64,000 nucleotides of DNA from Azorinus chamasolen (GCA_963576725.1 OY755242.1:23642656-23706655); one strand, 5' to 3'. Positions 10,036 to 43,320 are shown, counted from the stretch's first letter. Translations and numbers: made by a program. The notes: generated by a model from the sequence alone, not told the origin.

Positions 10036-10496
10036 TATAACCCTTTACTCCGTAAATATCTATGTAAAACATAATGGCAATGTTGATATCAATTACATTG
10101 TAGTTTATAATGACATTTCAACAAGCGGATATTTGGCCATGGCAGAAACTGCAGAATCAGATATACAGTAAAACCCCGCTAATGCGACCACCTAAAAGAG
10201 GTATAATTATGTTAGCTGTATGCAGTTGGTAGCTTAATGCAGGACAAAGGTAATGCAGAGGAGCTTTCTGCATTACTTTTGTCCTGCATTAAGCAACCAC
10301 CTGCTTATAAGCGCATCCATGTTTATTCATTAAGTGGTTGCATTAGAGGGTTCTACTGTATATAGTTCCATAAGCAAACACAGTCAGGGCTGACCCTGAT
10401 GAGACGACTCCTACATGGGCCATATGATATGGGTCTGCTCTGTTTGCTAAGGCGTTGAAATGTAAATGTGAGGCGTGAATATGGGGTAAATAGTTA
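10036..10496. mobile_element. PalA element hosting a PalT
   Basis: Reverse PalA: it starts CCCTTTACTCCGTAAA, passes GGCCATGGCAGAAACTG, is interrupted by a TA-flanked PalT, resumes at CCATAAGCAAACACAG and ends GGGGTAAATAGTTA. The hairpin is decayed (GACTCCTACATGGGCC). Confidence 0.75.
10164..10360. mobile_element. PalT element nested in PalA
   Basis: TACAGTAAAACCCCGCTAATG to TAGAGGGTTCTACTGTA. The left inner arm has lost bases next to the apex (AATGCAGAGGAGCTTTCTGC), so the hairpin centre is partly deleted. Confidence 0.85.
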
Positions 10497-10772
10497 CACA
10501 TGTCCGGGCAATGAATGTCCGAATGATGAAGTAAATGAGTCAGGGTGGGTGATTGGATAAGAGGTGATTTTACAGAGAACTCTTTCACGTGAAATGATAA
10601 TGTTCTTGTGAAAGAATTCATTTTATGAGTACAAGTTCGCTTCCACGCAACGTTCGTGTATATGCATAATACTGTATATGTTGTTTTTAAGCAAAACAAA
10701 AACGATTCTTGTCTCCTGTAAAAAGCAGTGCCATAATGAATTCAAGGATTTAGTATAGTTGTTTAATCACCG

Positions 10773-11837
10773 TCACGTTTTTGCTGAGCTCATCATTTTC
10801 ACATAAGTTGCATACAAACTGTAAAATTCATAATATCTCACATCATGTATAAACAAATACTTTTCTATCGGTGTAAGTGTTTTATTGTCTGTCTCATAAG
10901 GAACAGTCTGTGTCATATAGTACTTGGAATGATAAGCCTTTACACCGGCTTCGATGCGTAGATGACCGGTGATCCAAACGTCCTCAATCCAACAATACTC
11001 TGCCACGTGCGCAGCCTCCCGCAAATCTTTGGATACGGAATTTGGAAAGGCGTAGGCATTACCCAGAACATAATCTGGGAACAGTCTAAAAGGATATTCC
11101 TCCCAACTCAGATACTGTCTTGAGGTATCACTTCGCGGAGGCACAGTGTTGTGCAGAACATATCCAAACATGTATTTTGTATCTTGAATCGCCTCCATCT
11201 CGGACAGGAAATACACTGGGTTGATGTAGCAATCGTCAATAAGATGTAACACGTATTTGGGTTCGGAACAGTGCTCAATCAGCCAGTCTAACATAACCAG
11301 GGCTTTGTTGTTTAAGTCTCTGTATGTATCCATTTTCGCCATCATAAGGATATCCCTTTTGGCGTAATATTCCTGAAGCATTAAGTTTTCAAGGGTTTTA
11401 TTTGTAGTTATTCCAAGAATAAAGATCAGTCGGCATTTTAGAGGCTCGCACACTTTTCCGAGTGTTTCTCGCATAGCTTTCCGCTCTTTAAAATTTCCCG
11501 GGGCACTGTATATTGGCACGATAGCAAACATTGTTGGGTCTTTCTTGCAAAAATTATCTGAAATTGAGCTATCGAATGCCTTTGGTATTGGTAGAGTCAC
11601 GCCCGTTCCGTTTACAGGGTAGTAAGGTGGAATCGTTCTTGAACGCCGAACGGTGTCTATATCCGGATTCTTTATCAAAAGTCGCATGTTATTCGTAATA
11701 TATTTGCCACCCTCGCCCCAATCTCGGGGTACTACATTCAATATCGGTGAATTCCATCCCGTTAGAATGAGGAAAATTGTGAACAGAACCAAAGTCAACG
11801 CAATCACAGAATAACTTACTCCTTGAAGTCTCAACAT
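10773..11837 (-). CDS. beta-1,3-galactosyltransferase-like GT31 enzyme
   Basis: Intronless 354-residue type II membrane protein, probably of the Golgi. A short cytoplasmic tail and one hydrophobic segment (about residues 9-28) precede a stem and a lumenal catalytic domain. GT31 landmarks appear in order: ERKAMRETLG (118-127, family norm ends TWG), RDILMMAKMDTYRDLNNKAL (161-180), the metal-binding region IDDCYIN (200-206), FPDYVLGNAYAFP (253-265) and IEDVWITG (284-291). GT31 enzymes move galactose, GalNAc or GlcNAc from UDP-sugars onto glycans in beta-1,3 linkage; donor and acceptor here cannot be told. Two oddities: the DDD motif reads DDC, and Trp of TWG is Leu, so activity or sugar choice may differ. 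NGT (76-78) and NKT (146-148, 318-320) are possible N-glycosylation sites. The first ATG gives the membrane anchor, which supports the start. The gene stands alone between repeats; a short upstream untranslated exon is possible but not visible. Confidence 0.88.
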   Translation of the reverse strand: MLRLQGVSYSVIALTLVLFTIFLILTGWNSPILNVVPRDWGEGGKYITNNMRLLIKNPDIDTVRRSRTIPPYYPVNGTGVTLPIPKAFDSSISDNFCKKDPTMFAIVPIYSAPGNFKERKAMRETLGKVCEPLKCRLIFILGITTNKTLENLMLQEYYAKRDILMMAKMDTYRDLNNKALVMLDWLIEHCSEPKYVLHLIDDCYINPVYFLSEMEAIQDTKYMFGYVLHNTVPPRSDTSRQYLSWEEYPFRLFPDYVLGNAYAFPNSVSKDLREAAHVAEYCWIEDVWITGHLRIEAGVKAYHSKYYMTQTVPYETDNKTLTPIEKYLFIHDVRYYEFYSLYATYVKMMSSAKT

Positions 11838-12160
11838 TTTGACTAAAGAGTTTCACAGACGTTCTTTTGTAGCGATATCTAACATATAACTAGGTGTATA
11901 AACACTAGTGACGTTGTCGTGTGCAATAGCCTAGGGCGACAAAATCATTATTGTATCTTACAATTTAATTTGATCAACACTGTAAACGATTGTTTTTATT
12001 ATATTTGCCAATAGTTTGGACCCAAATGAGATGATATGTAAATTGGATCACGATCAGGATGTTTGAAAAGAAACGCTAGTCATATATACAGTAACATATC
12101 TCTAAACCTATTATTGTAAAGAAGAACCTAGACTGTTATAAGTCCGGTTTGACGCACATT
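11838..12160. other. upstream of GT31 gene, PalF trace
   Basis: No clear promoter element. Around 12000-12070 there is a PalF-like trace (AGTTTGGACCCAAATGAGATG). Confidence 0.4.
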
Positions 12161-12335
12161 TACAGTAAATCCCCTCTAAACCGGAATTCTAGTAGAGAAA
12201 AAATTAAATATTTTTAAGCCGGTGACTGCCTATACAGCCCTCTGCATAACTTTCACCCTGTATTAAGCTACCACCTGTCTCCAAGACCGATATTTATACT
12301 AAATAAAACGTCCGATTTAGAAAGGTTTTACTGTA
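12161..12335. mobile_element. PalT-type element, CTAAACCGGA arm variant, apex lost
   Basis: TACAGTAAATCCCCTCTAAA with CCGGAATTCTAG at the left, and ACGTCCGATTTAGAAAGG plus TTTTACTGTA at the right. The left inner arm is deleted (GACTGCCTATACAGCCC joins TCTGCATAACTTTCACC). Its closest relative is 51063-51271. Confidence 0.8.
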
Positions 12336-12744
12336 GTTAAAAGTTAACTGGCGTCTATGGGAGGGAGACTCACTGTCCCGTTTCATTTACATTACAAACT
12401 TTAACCTTTAGCCAATTACGGTTGAATTTATAATTACCACTACAAACAGTTTAGATCCACATCAAACGCTGTGTATCCGGGCATCTCGTCAGGATCCCGG
12501 ATGTTTACCCTCAGATTATATTCTAAATGTTCGGACACCTTATCTCGCCTCTCCAACAGTTTGTAAAACTAAATAATTTAATCTGGCACCATTTTGATAA
12601 CTTCAAATTAGATTGATATATTAGCATATAGTGACGACCCTGATCAAACTCCTCCTGGTAAACACTATTTGCCTAATTGTGTCTGCCAGAATACTGAAGG
12701 TAATTTGTCTAGCTTGCTTTGCAGTAGGAATCTGCCCAGCAGCC
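12336..12744. other. intergenic with PalF remnant
   Basis: Positions 12395-12530 carry TTAACCTTTAGCCAATTACG, ACAGTTTAGATCCACATC and TCGTCAGGATCCCGG, a degraded PalF. Nothing else recognised. Confidence 0.5.
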
Positions 12745-13128
12745 TTAACCCATTCCCTCATAGGCTCTTTTAAGACCTAGCCTCTTTGAATAAATGTACC
12801 GAAAAGGAGCATTAACTAGAGAAAAGGAAATTGTTAAAAGTGTGTAGATTTGAAAACTTTGTGATCAATAGAGCATTTGCTCCTATGGAGCAAATGCTCT
12901 ATTTATCACAGTGGTTTCCAGCAGTGACTTTTACAGAGCCGTAAAAAGGCGTATTTATGGAGGAAAGGGTTAAGTCATTCCCTCATATGCTCTGAAAATG
13001 AGCATTTACTAGCAAAACGGTAAATTTCATAATTGTGTAGTTTTGAAACCATTGCAAATGCTCTATTTATCGCAATGGTTTCAAAAAGTGAATTTTACAG
13101 AGGTGTCAACATGAGGGAATTGGTTCAG
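12745..13128. mobile_element. two abutting PalB elements
   Basis: The first, 12745-12973, runs TTAACCCATTCCCTCATAGG to GGAGGAAAGGGTTAA with hairpin apex TGCTCCTATGGAGCA. The second, 12970-13128, shares its TTAA and has lost much of its left arm (ACCATTGCAAATGCTC). They are tail to head. Confidence 0.85.
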
Positions 13129-13214
13129 ACTAACTCATATGTATACAAGTTTATACTAACATTTTGACTTAATGACAAACAATATTTCAGTATTGTTAAA
13201 CATTTGATTAATTT

Positions 13215-14285
13215 GAACATACATGTATACAGTAGAAACACTCTATAACAACTAAGTATGGAGTCTGTAAGAGCTGGTAGCAACCATAAAACAATAAAGT
13301 ATGGAGTCTCTAAGAGCAGGTAGCAATCATTTAAAAACTAAGTATGGAGTATGTAAGAGCAAGTAGCAACCATAAAGCAACTAATTATGGAGTCTATAAG
13401 AGCAAGTAGCAACCATAAAACAATTAAGTATGGAGTCTGTAAGAGCAGGTAGTAACCATAAAACAATTAAGTATGGAGTCTGTAAGAGCAGGTAGCAACC
13501 ATAAAACAATTAAGTATGGAGTCTAAGAGCAGGTAGCAATCATAAAACAATTAAGTATGGAGTCTGTAAGAGCAAGTAGCAACCATAAAACAATTAAGTA
13601 TGGAGTCTGTAAGAGCAGGTAGCAACCATAAAACAATTAAGTATGGAGTCTGTAAGAGCAGGTAGCAACCATAAAACAATTAACTATGGAGTCTGTAAGA
13701 GCAGGTAGCAACTATAAAACAATTAAGTATGGAGTCTGTAAGAGCAGGTAGCAACCATAAAACAATTAAGTATGGAGTCTCTAAGAGCAGGTAGCAACCA
13801 TAAAACAATTAAGTATGGAGTCTGTAAGAGCAGGTAGCAACCATAAAACAATTAAGTATGGAGTCTCTAAGAGCAAGTAGCAATCATAAAACAACTAATT
13901 ATGGAGTCTGTAAGAGCAGGTAGCAACCATAAAACAACTAAGTATGGAGTCTCTAAGAGCAGGTAGCAACCATAAAACAATTAAGTATGGAGTCTGTAAG
14001 AGCAGGTAGCAACCATAAAACAATTAAGTATGGAGTCTCTAAGAGCAGGTAGCAACCATAAAACAATTAAGTAAGGAGTCTGTAAGAGCAGGTAGCAACC
14101 ATAAAACAACTAATTATGGAGTCTCTAAGAGCAGGTAGCAACTATAAAACAATTAATTATGGAGTCTCTAAGAGCAGGTAGCAACCATAAAACAACTAAG
14201 TATGGAGTCTCTCTAAGAGCAGGTAGCAACCATAAAACAACTAAGTAGGGAGTCTCTAAGAGCAGGTAGCAATCATAAAACAGGA
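13215..14285. repeat. 43-bp satellite seeded by a TA-type element end
   Basis: About 25 head-to-tail copies of a 43-bp unit containing TATGGAGTCTGTAAGAGCAG and GTAGCAACCATAAAACAATT. Period 43 was checked at 13463 and 13506. Neighbouring units differ by single bases. The array begins at TACAGTAGAAACACTCTATA, a PalD-like terminus, and the unit keeps the PalT/D order of outer arm then AGGTAGCAACC. Confidence 0.9.
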
Positions 14286-14440
14286 ACCTATTGTTTGCAA
14301 AAGCATCGGAAGGCGTTGCAGTAAAAGGGTTAAGCAGACGTTTCCTTAACTCTTCTTTACTAACAGTTTGGTTTGGCGACGTTTTATCTCGTCTCAAATG
14401 CAACTATCAAAACAGAAGATCTAGATGCCCCTAAGTATAA
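14286..14440. repeat. PalA right-end remnant
   Basis: TATTGTTTGCAAAAGC followed by GCAGTAAAAGGGTTAAGC; no gene. Confidence 0.45.
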
Positions 14441-14444
14441 TGCA

Positions 14445-15048
14445 GCATACACCCTCTAAAGTGACCACTCAATGAATATATATTAGTGCTTTACGTCTCT
14501 TTTTGTGCCTTGGGCATCTCCTATAGCAGCTGTCATCCAGCATTAAGCTACCACCTGGACAGACTTTTAAGTGGTTGCATATCTCCTGTAGCAGCTGTCA
14601 TCTAGCATTAAGCTACCACCTGGAAAGACTATTAAGTGGTTGCTTATCGCTTGTAGCAGCTGCCATCCAGCATTGAGCTACCACCTGGACTGACTTTTAG
14701 GTGGTTGCATATCTCCTGTAGCAGCTGTCATCTAGCATTAAGCTACCAACTGGACAGACTATTAAGTGGTTGCATATCTCCTGTAGCAGCTGCCATCCAG
14801 CATTGAACTACCACCTGGACAGACTTTTAGGTGGTTGCATATCTCCTGTAGCAGCTGTCATCTAGCATTAAGCTACCACCAGCGCATACTTTTAGGTGGT
14901 TGCATATCTCCTGTAGCAGCTGTCATACAGCATTAAGCTACCACATGGACAACATTTTAGGTGGTTGCATATCTCCTGTAGTAGCTATCATCCAGCATTA
15001 AGCTACCACCTGTACAGACCGGTTGCATTAGATAGGTTTTATTGTTTG
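14445..15048. repeat. 65-bp satellite made from a PalT right half
   Basis: It starts like PalT (CCTCTAAAGTGACCACTCAA) and ends like PalT (GCATTAGATAGGTTTTATTG). Between about 14510 and 15020 lie roughly eight units of about 65 bp holding CAGCATTAAGCTACCACCTG, AAGTGGTTGCATATC and CTCCTGTAGCAGCTGTC. The unit corresponds to PalT from apex to outer right arm. Confidence 0.88.
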
Positions 15049-15352
15049 TAAGACAGATATCATAGACATGACATTGACTTAGAAAAGTAACTCATAACAA
15101 GATGTAACTGTGACACACTATGCCCGGATATGAGCTTTGACCTTGATGTATGACCTTAAGTTATTCCTTAATATTTTCGCCTCCATGAGTTTCACATGGA
15201 TGCCAACTTTGAAGTATATACAATGTATGTGCAGTGGCGACAAAATTATCGCAAACGTTAAAGTCGAGGTCAAACAGACAAACCAACCAACTAACAGCCA
15301 ACAGACAGACAGAGCCAAAAGAAAAACCAATATGGACCCCGGTATAAAAATA
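15049..15352. other. intergenic, no gene seen
   Basis: Contains ACAGACAGACAG-type low-complexity sequence near 15275-15320. The open frames on both strands have no recognisable domain. Confidence 0.4.
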
Positions 15353-15556
15353 ACTTTTAACGCTTTTGCAAACAGGGTGAACCCAGATCAGAAGGCTCTG
15401 ATCAGGGTCTATTCTATTTGCTTTTGACATGATATAGATCTGAATTTACAGTTTTTATCAAGGCAAAAGATGTCCTTGAAAAGTTTACATTATACAAATT
15501 CAGCTATTAAATATTCATGGTGTCATTATTTCTTACATGAATGTTGAAAGGGTTAA
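15353..15556. mobile_element. PalA element, short apex
   Basis: TTTTAACGCTTTTGCAAAC at the left and TGAAAGGGTTAA at the right. The centre is reduced to GATCAGAAGGCTCTGATCAG. Confidence 0.75.
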
Positions 15557-15572
15557 ATTCTGTTACAAGTTA

Positions 15573-15814
15573 CTTCCTATTTGGTGCCAAATTTAAAAGT
15601 GTCGTCTGCAATAATAAGTTCATATTAAATATAGTTCTAAACTAAATAATAAAGGTATAATAGTAAAACATTTGTTTTTTAAAACCTGTATGCTTGGGCT
15701 TACAGAAAACAGTGAAGTCCCAGGTCAGATGCCGCCTTGAAAAGGCGGCATCTGACCTGGGACTGCACCGTTTTCAATAGTGCCAACAGGCGATATTGGC
15801 GCCGAAAGAGTTAA
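15573..15814. mobile_element. PalH element
   Basis: The right end is TTGGCGCCGAAAGAGTTAA; the left end is worn (TTGGTGCCAAATTTAAAAG). The hairpin GTCCCAGGTCAGATGCCGCC with a TTGAAAA centre is perfect. The body GTCGTCTGCAATAATAA matches 53854-54102. Confidence 0.85.
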
Positions 15815-16339
15815 GAAACTTCTGACAGTCAGACATCTTGATCCCGATGAGACACTGTGTAAATATGTGTCTCATCTGGACCCAAACTGTTAGCAGATGC
15901 ATGTCAGGTTGCAACTACATGTAGAACACTGACCAAATAAAAAAGGGCCCAACATTGTGTCAGAAAGGATAGAGAGGAAAGGGGAAATTGCATAGCAAAT
16001 AAGCCACGGTCAGACAGTGAAGAGAAAGAAAGGTAGATGCAGTTACGAGAGAGTTAAAAAAGACTTTTGTGAATGAAGAAAGATAAAAGTCTAATCTGAT
16101 TGGGAAATGCGAAGATGTGAAGGAGAACAAGAACAAGAAGAACAAGACAGTCAACAAGGAGTCATGATTGCCCTATATCGCCAATCAGAGAAATAGGCCA
16201 TGTTATCTTATGTGTATAAAATAACATTTGGCTGTTATTAATATACAGCCAGTAGTTACTTTTAGAAGAGAGTATACCCGGGAATATTCTTGCAAAATTA
16301 TATTGAAATTCAACCAGCGGTCTTAAGAGTTTTGCCAAG
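15815..16339. other. intergenic with PalF remnant
   Basis: Positions 15830-15900 have ATCCCGATGAGACACTGTG and CTCATCTGGACCCAAACTG. The purine-rich stretch at 15960-16160 (GAAAGAAAGG, AACAAGAAGAAC) has no element signature. Confidence 0.45.
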
Positions 16340-17160
16340 CCCTTTTGCGGTCAGCTAAACAAAGTCGCCGTAATGAATGCGCGTGTTCGTCCGTCCGTCC
16401 GTCCAATTTTGTCCAGGAAATCTACTTTATTTTCCATAAACATATTCGAATGTAGTTTGGAATGTCTTAACATTTTCCCTCATGAATATTTATGTAAGAA
16501 ATAATGACAAAATGAATATTTATTGGCTGACTTTTAGAATGGTATAGAAAAAACGTTGTTTTTGGCCATAGCAGAAACTGTACAATCCGACACTCTGGTA
16601 AATGGAAGAAACACTGAAGTGGGCATGTTTAGCAGACTAATTGTATGAAGGATTATACATGTATACCGGTATCATATTACCTGATTAGTCTTAGCTCTCT
16701 TGATGCTATGTGTGTGTGTGTGTGTGTGTGTGTGGTGGGTGGGGGGGGGGGTGGGGGGGGTTTATGCCCCCGTTGACGGTAGTCAGGGGCATTATGTTTT
16801 GCACATGTCCGTCCGTCCGTCTGTCAGCCCGTGTGTCACGCTTTTACGTGCAGTTGGTTGTCACAGTTTTTTCACTGTCTTATATCTCACTAACCAATAT
16901 AGCTATTGGCATGGAATTGCATATACATGTACACATTAAACCCCATCTATACTTTTATTGCGCGCCCAGCTTATGCTGCTCGCAAGCGCAAGGTCAAGGT
17001 CAAATGACTTAGGAATTTTACGTGCAGCTAGGCAAACACCCACCACGGAGGCATCGCTGTCTTACAGACATAATTTTCTAGTGCTTTTTTTATATATATA
17101 TATTTTGTTTATTTAATTATTTTTTGCTGGTGGGGGGGTTATTGTGTTTTCTATATGGGG
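16340..17160. repeat. TCCG/GT microsatellites and degraded molluscan repeats
   Basis: Contains (GTCC)n at 16387-16408, a PalA trace at 16475-16600, (TG)n plus poly-G at 16708-16760, and a unit starting TTTATGCCCCCGTTGACGG with TCCGTCCGTCCGTCTGTC that resembles common bivalve dispersed repeats. The open frames are low-complexity. Confidence 0.55.
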
Positions 17161-17794
17161 ATATACTGAAACTCTAATAAATGGAGGAAACCCCATTTTC
17201 AAAATTGAAGCAGACCTGTTTCGCAGACACAATATGGGCAATGTTATATATCACCTGACTAATATGTAGGTCTGCATCTTTGCTTATGTACAGTGAATTC
17301 TGCGGAATCGTCCTGTTACTTTTACAGAATTATTGAAGATTTGCTTTGATAGTGTATTGTGTGTAAATTGAATTTAATTTGCTGTCAGCTGTACTTTATT
17401 TATGGAACTGTCGAAATGGTATATATCCTGAATTTAAAACTGTAATACAGTAGAATCCCTCTAAACCCGACGTTAAATTCTGTATAAGTATCGGTCCTTA
17501 ACACTCATGGACCACCTTCAGCCAAAGGGTCATTAAGCTCTGAAATAAGCTACCTAACAAAACAATGATGAAAATAATGCGATCTAATACCAATTTTAAA
17601 CATTTTATGCAATGGATATGATAATAAATGACATTCTGTCTCAACATTTGCCTTGGTCTTCACTGTTGTCATTGCATGCGTAATGGAACCATGGTTTACA
17701 GGCCTGAAATACGGTCATATATATTTGATTAAATTCATTTTATCAGGTATTTTTATTTAGGGCATTATAGCAAAGACCTAAAATAACCGAATAC
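17161..17794. other. intergenic, no gene seen
   Basis: No coding signal or clear element; a CAGTAGAATCCCTCTAAACC fragment at about 17448 is a PalT-type end. Confidence 0.4.
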
Positions 17795-18360
17795 GCGTTG
17801 AGCGTTCCTTTCGCGGGATTTACAGCTGGCGAAAGGAGCCTCTTTTCACCAACTGTAGACCATGGGTTTTCAGCGAAAGGAGCTTTATCAAACCAACTTA
17901 CCTGAAGTAACCAAATAGTTCTTCATTCAATTATATTAAGAGCTCCTTTCGTGGGATTTACAGCTGGCGAAAGGAGCAAGTAATCCGTTTCCCCGTAAAT
18001 GTCATCAATATATTAATGATGTGGTAATATATTCAGGCTTATTTCAGTATTTATATACTTAATATATGTGTATATATATTAACTAAAAGCACTAGTTATT
18101 ACATTAATAACCCACAGTTCTACATTTAATTATATTAAGAGCTCCTTTCGCGGGATTTACAACTGGCGAAAGGAGCAAGTAATTCCGTTGCCCTGAAAAT
18201 GTCATTAATTAATATGTGTGGTAATATATTCAGGTTTATTTCATTATATTAGTGCCAGATATATCTAAAATGTATGTACATATAATTTATAAAAAACTAA
18301 TTAATAGCCATTATTAGTTTTTAATCCTCTTTTCGCCAAAAATTCTCCTTTCGTATTTTA
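17795..18360. repeat. repeated CTCCTTTCGC hairpin units
   Basis: Three copies of GCTCCTTTCG, GGGATTTACAGCTGG, CGAAAGGAGC at about 17808, 17941 and 18141. The last two also share flanks (TTATATTAAGA before, AAGTAATCCGTT and GGTAATATATTCAGG after). Each forms a 10-bp stem with a 15-16-nt loop. A fourth partial motif (AGCGAAAGGAGC) lies at about 17871. Confidence 0.75.
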
Positions 18361-19129
18361 GTCATACCGGCGTAGAAGTACCGCATGTGCCCGCAAATTG
18401 ACATATGAATCCCGGGAACGAATCAAGAAAGGGGCGAATTGAGACAGGGCGCAGGTAGAATGTTTACAAACCTTGGCTTATTTTCGATATTTTCACCAGT
18501 TTAATCCCGTTCCGACTAGGAATAAGATAATTATACTTATAAATATGTTATTTCTGTAAACATTCACCATACGTGTAAGTGAATAACATTTTTTGTAAAT
18601 GTCAAAAATCATAACGATAATGAGTAAAATGCGCCTAATTCGGATGACACATGTATCCGGTTAAATTAGCATACATGTTTGCGGTCCCGTTTTGAATGTC
18701 GAATTTGTTATTTTTAATTAAAATATTAAGATCTTCCTGCAGGGGTATCAAAAATCGTATTCAACAAGTAGAATAATGAAGTAAGGTACATGTTTAACAT
18801 GTCATAATCGCATAAAAGAAACGAAACATCATATTCAACAGCCTTCGGGCATATGCCATCGATTATGTTTTAAAGTGTCTATTAGGTGAAAATTATCACC
18901 TTACTTGGCAAACTTGCTTAACTTTGTCTAGTTTACTTCCTTAAAGTTTGTTGGATAGGTTGGAGAGTAATTTGACAGGTGTGTACTTAAATATAAGAGT
19001 AAATGATTTTAATCTCATACAATGAAACAATAGTTAGGAGTGTTAAAATGCAATCTGGATCTACACAGTTTAAACATATTTTATTTACATACTGGAAGAA
19101 ATGGGATTGTGTCACAAGTTCTTACTACT
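18361..19129. other. unique-looking intergenic sequence
   Basis: One of the few stretches free of palindromic elements. No open frame with a recognisable domain. Confidence 0.45.
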
Positions 19130-19380
19130 TTAACCCTTTGCCTGTTCTAATGTTTATTCCAAAGTTCAATACTTTCTAAATATTCATTGGCTATAATGAA
19201 ATACGGAAGGTGGAACATTGTAGCCATTTTAGAAAGTAAAGACACAGATCTTTCAAAATTCCATTATCAAACAGAGTAGACCCTGATCAGATGGCTCCCA
19301 TCTAGTGGCCATCAGATCTGGGTCTTCTGTGTTTGTAAATGCATGAAAACATGCCATGTTTGTATGAAAGAAAGAGTTAA
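19130..19380. mobile_element. PalA2 element
   Basis: TTAACCCTTTGCCTGTTC to AAGAAAGAGTTAA. The body GTAGCCATTTTAGAAAG defines PalA2. The apex is damaged (GGCTCCCATCTAGTGGCC). Confidence 0.85.
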
Positions 19381-19667
19381 AATATGGTTAAAACTGACTT
19401 TCCCCTAAAATAAAGCATTTATACATATACCGTATATACAGGCAATGGCAAATGAAACAGATTTATTTCAATAGGTTCTGCAGAGAAAAAAACAAGAGAG
19501 TTTTGTATGATCTACATTTTAAGATTGAACAATTCTGGAAAAACTGTTTCAGATTACATGCTGAAACAGTTTAGAACTTGAATATGTGACGTAAAAACAG
19601 GATAAATCTACACTAATTTCATATTGCATCTTACCAGTAAAGTATTTTCATTTCTTATCTTGTGTTT

Positions 19668-19922
19668 TTACCCTTTACTCCATACTATATGCTTTTCTAC
19701 ACCTTTGCAAAGAGAGAAGACCCAGATCAGATGGCTCCCTATAGGAGCTTCCTGATCAGGGTCTGCTCTGTTTGCTTATAAGTATGACATAATATAGATA
19801 TGATTTTACTGATTCTGCCATGGCCAAGAATTCTTATGATCGTGTGCTATTATAAAAATAATCTAATTAATATTCATGATGTCATTGTTTCTTACATTGA
19901 TATTCATGGACTAAAGGGGTAA
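19668..19922. mobile_element. PalA element
   Basis: CCCTTTACTCCATAC to ATGGACTAAAGGGG, with hairpin GAAGACCCAGATCAGATGG and centre CTCCCTATAGGAGC. The right TTAA is mutated. Confidence 0.8.
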
Positions 19923-19959
19923 TGATTTAGAAACGAAGCATTATCAGCTGGATCAAAAC

Positions 19960-20175
19960 TTTCTACATTATTGACCTATTCTTTATTACTTTTGCATACA
20001 GATTAACTGTATTATCTCTAAATAAATATTCCCGGAGTGTTGCATTTTTAAAAAGAGCTTCTTGCATTTTGTACACTGGTGGATGCTTATAAAGCAGAAT
20101 GAAAGCAATGCTGAAGTCTCCTAAAGGAGCTTTCTGCATTGTTTTCAATCTGCATTAAGTTACCACCTTTATTTT
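19960..20175. repeat. PalT remnant
   Basis: TGGTGGATGCTTATAAAGC, GCTGAAGTCTCCTAAAGGAG, CTTTCTGCATTG and GCATTAAGTTACCACC remain; the ends are lost. Confidence 0.6.
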
Positions 20176-20187
20176 GAAAACCCTTTT

Positions 20188-20420
20188 TAACCATTTGATT
20201 TCCTTCATACACATGCTTTTCCAGGTATTTGCAAACAAAATAGACCAAATCAGATAGCCCCTGTTAGGAGCAGTCAATTGATCAGGGTCTGCTTTATTTG
20301 CTGAAATTATAATACATGTAGTATTGTAGATCCTGCACTGTAGTTTCTGTCAATATCAAAATTCAGCCAATAAATGTTCATGATATCATAATTTTTCACA
20401 TTCAACAGGGAAAGGGTTAA
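20188..20420. mobile_element. PalA element just upstream of ABHD18
   Basis: It ends ACAGGGAAAGGGTTAA 48 bp before the ABHD18 start codon. The hairpin has drifted (ATAGCCCCTGTTAGGAGC). It must lie in the 5' leader, promoter or first intron of that gene. Confidence 0.75.
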
Positions 20421-20468
20421 CTTATTTAATACATGATATACTTCACAGGTCAGAATAATTTCTCCACA

Positions 20469-42785
<22,317 letters not shown>

Positions 42786-42834
42786 TAGAATCATGTAAGT
42801 ATTGCTATAAGCAGAGTTCCTTAGTTGTGTTATC

Positions 42835-43320
42835 TCTTTGCCTCATAGTTCTTTCTTTTAATACCTTTGCAAACAGAGTAGGCCCAGATCAGAGTCTACT
42901 CTGTTTACTTACATTTTACAGATCTATACTGATCTCAATGATATTAAATTAACATGCTCAATGTTTTCAATGTAAGAAATGAATTGATCAATTAATATTC
43001 CAAATAGGGAGAGACATGAATGAATATTCACTGAATAATGGATAAACATTATCAGAACTCCGGATAAAGGAAGTGTCTACCCCTTTATTCAATTCAACTG
43101 ATATGTCTTTTAATGCTGTTCCAAACAGAATAGCCCCAGATCAGATGACTCCTGTGTGAGCCATCTGATCAGGGTCTGCTCTGTTTGCTTATGTAATAAT
43201 ACAGACCTGATTCTACACCTTTCGCCATGGCCAAAACTTCCTGTATTCGTATGTCATTATAGAATTTCATCTAATTTATATTCATGGTACAAACTGCACA
43301 AAAGGTCAAAACTGTACTTT
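42835..43320. repeat. two degraded PalA elements
   Basis: First: ATCTCTTTGCCTCATAG, GTAGGCCCAGATCAGAG with the apex gone. Second: AATAGCCCCAGATCAGATG, CTCCTGTGTGAGCC, GGCCAAAACTTCCTG. Confidence 0.6.

Noticed and set aside
13215..15048. Possible CRISPR-like array
   Set aside because: Units are contiguous without unique spacers, the genome is eukaryotic, and the units derive from element ends.
16700..17012. Open frames starting with Cys-Val repeats
   Set aside because: They arise from the (TG)n and poly-G microsatellite.
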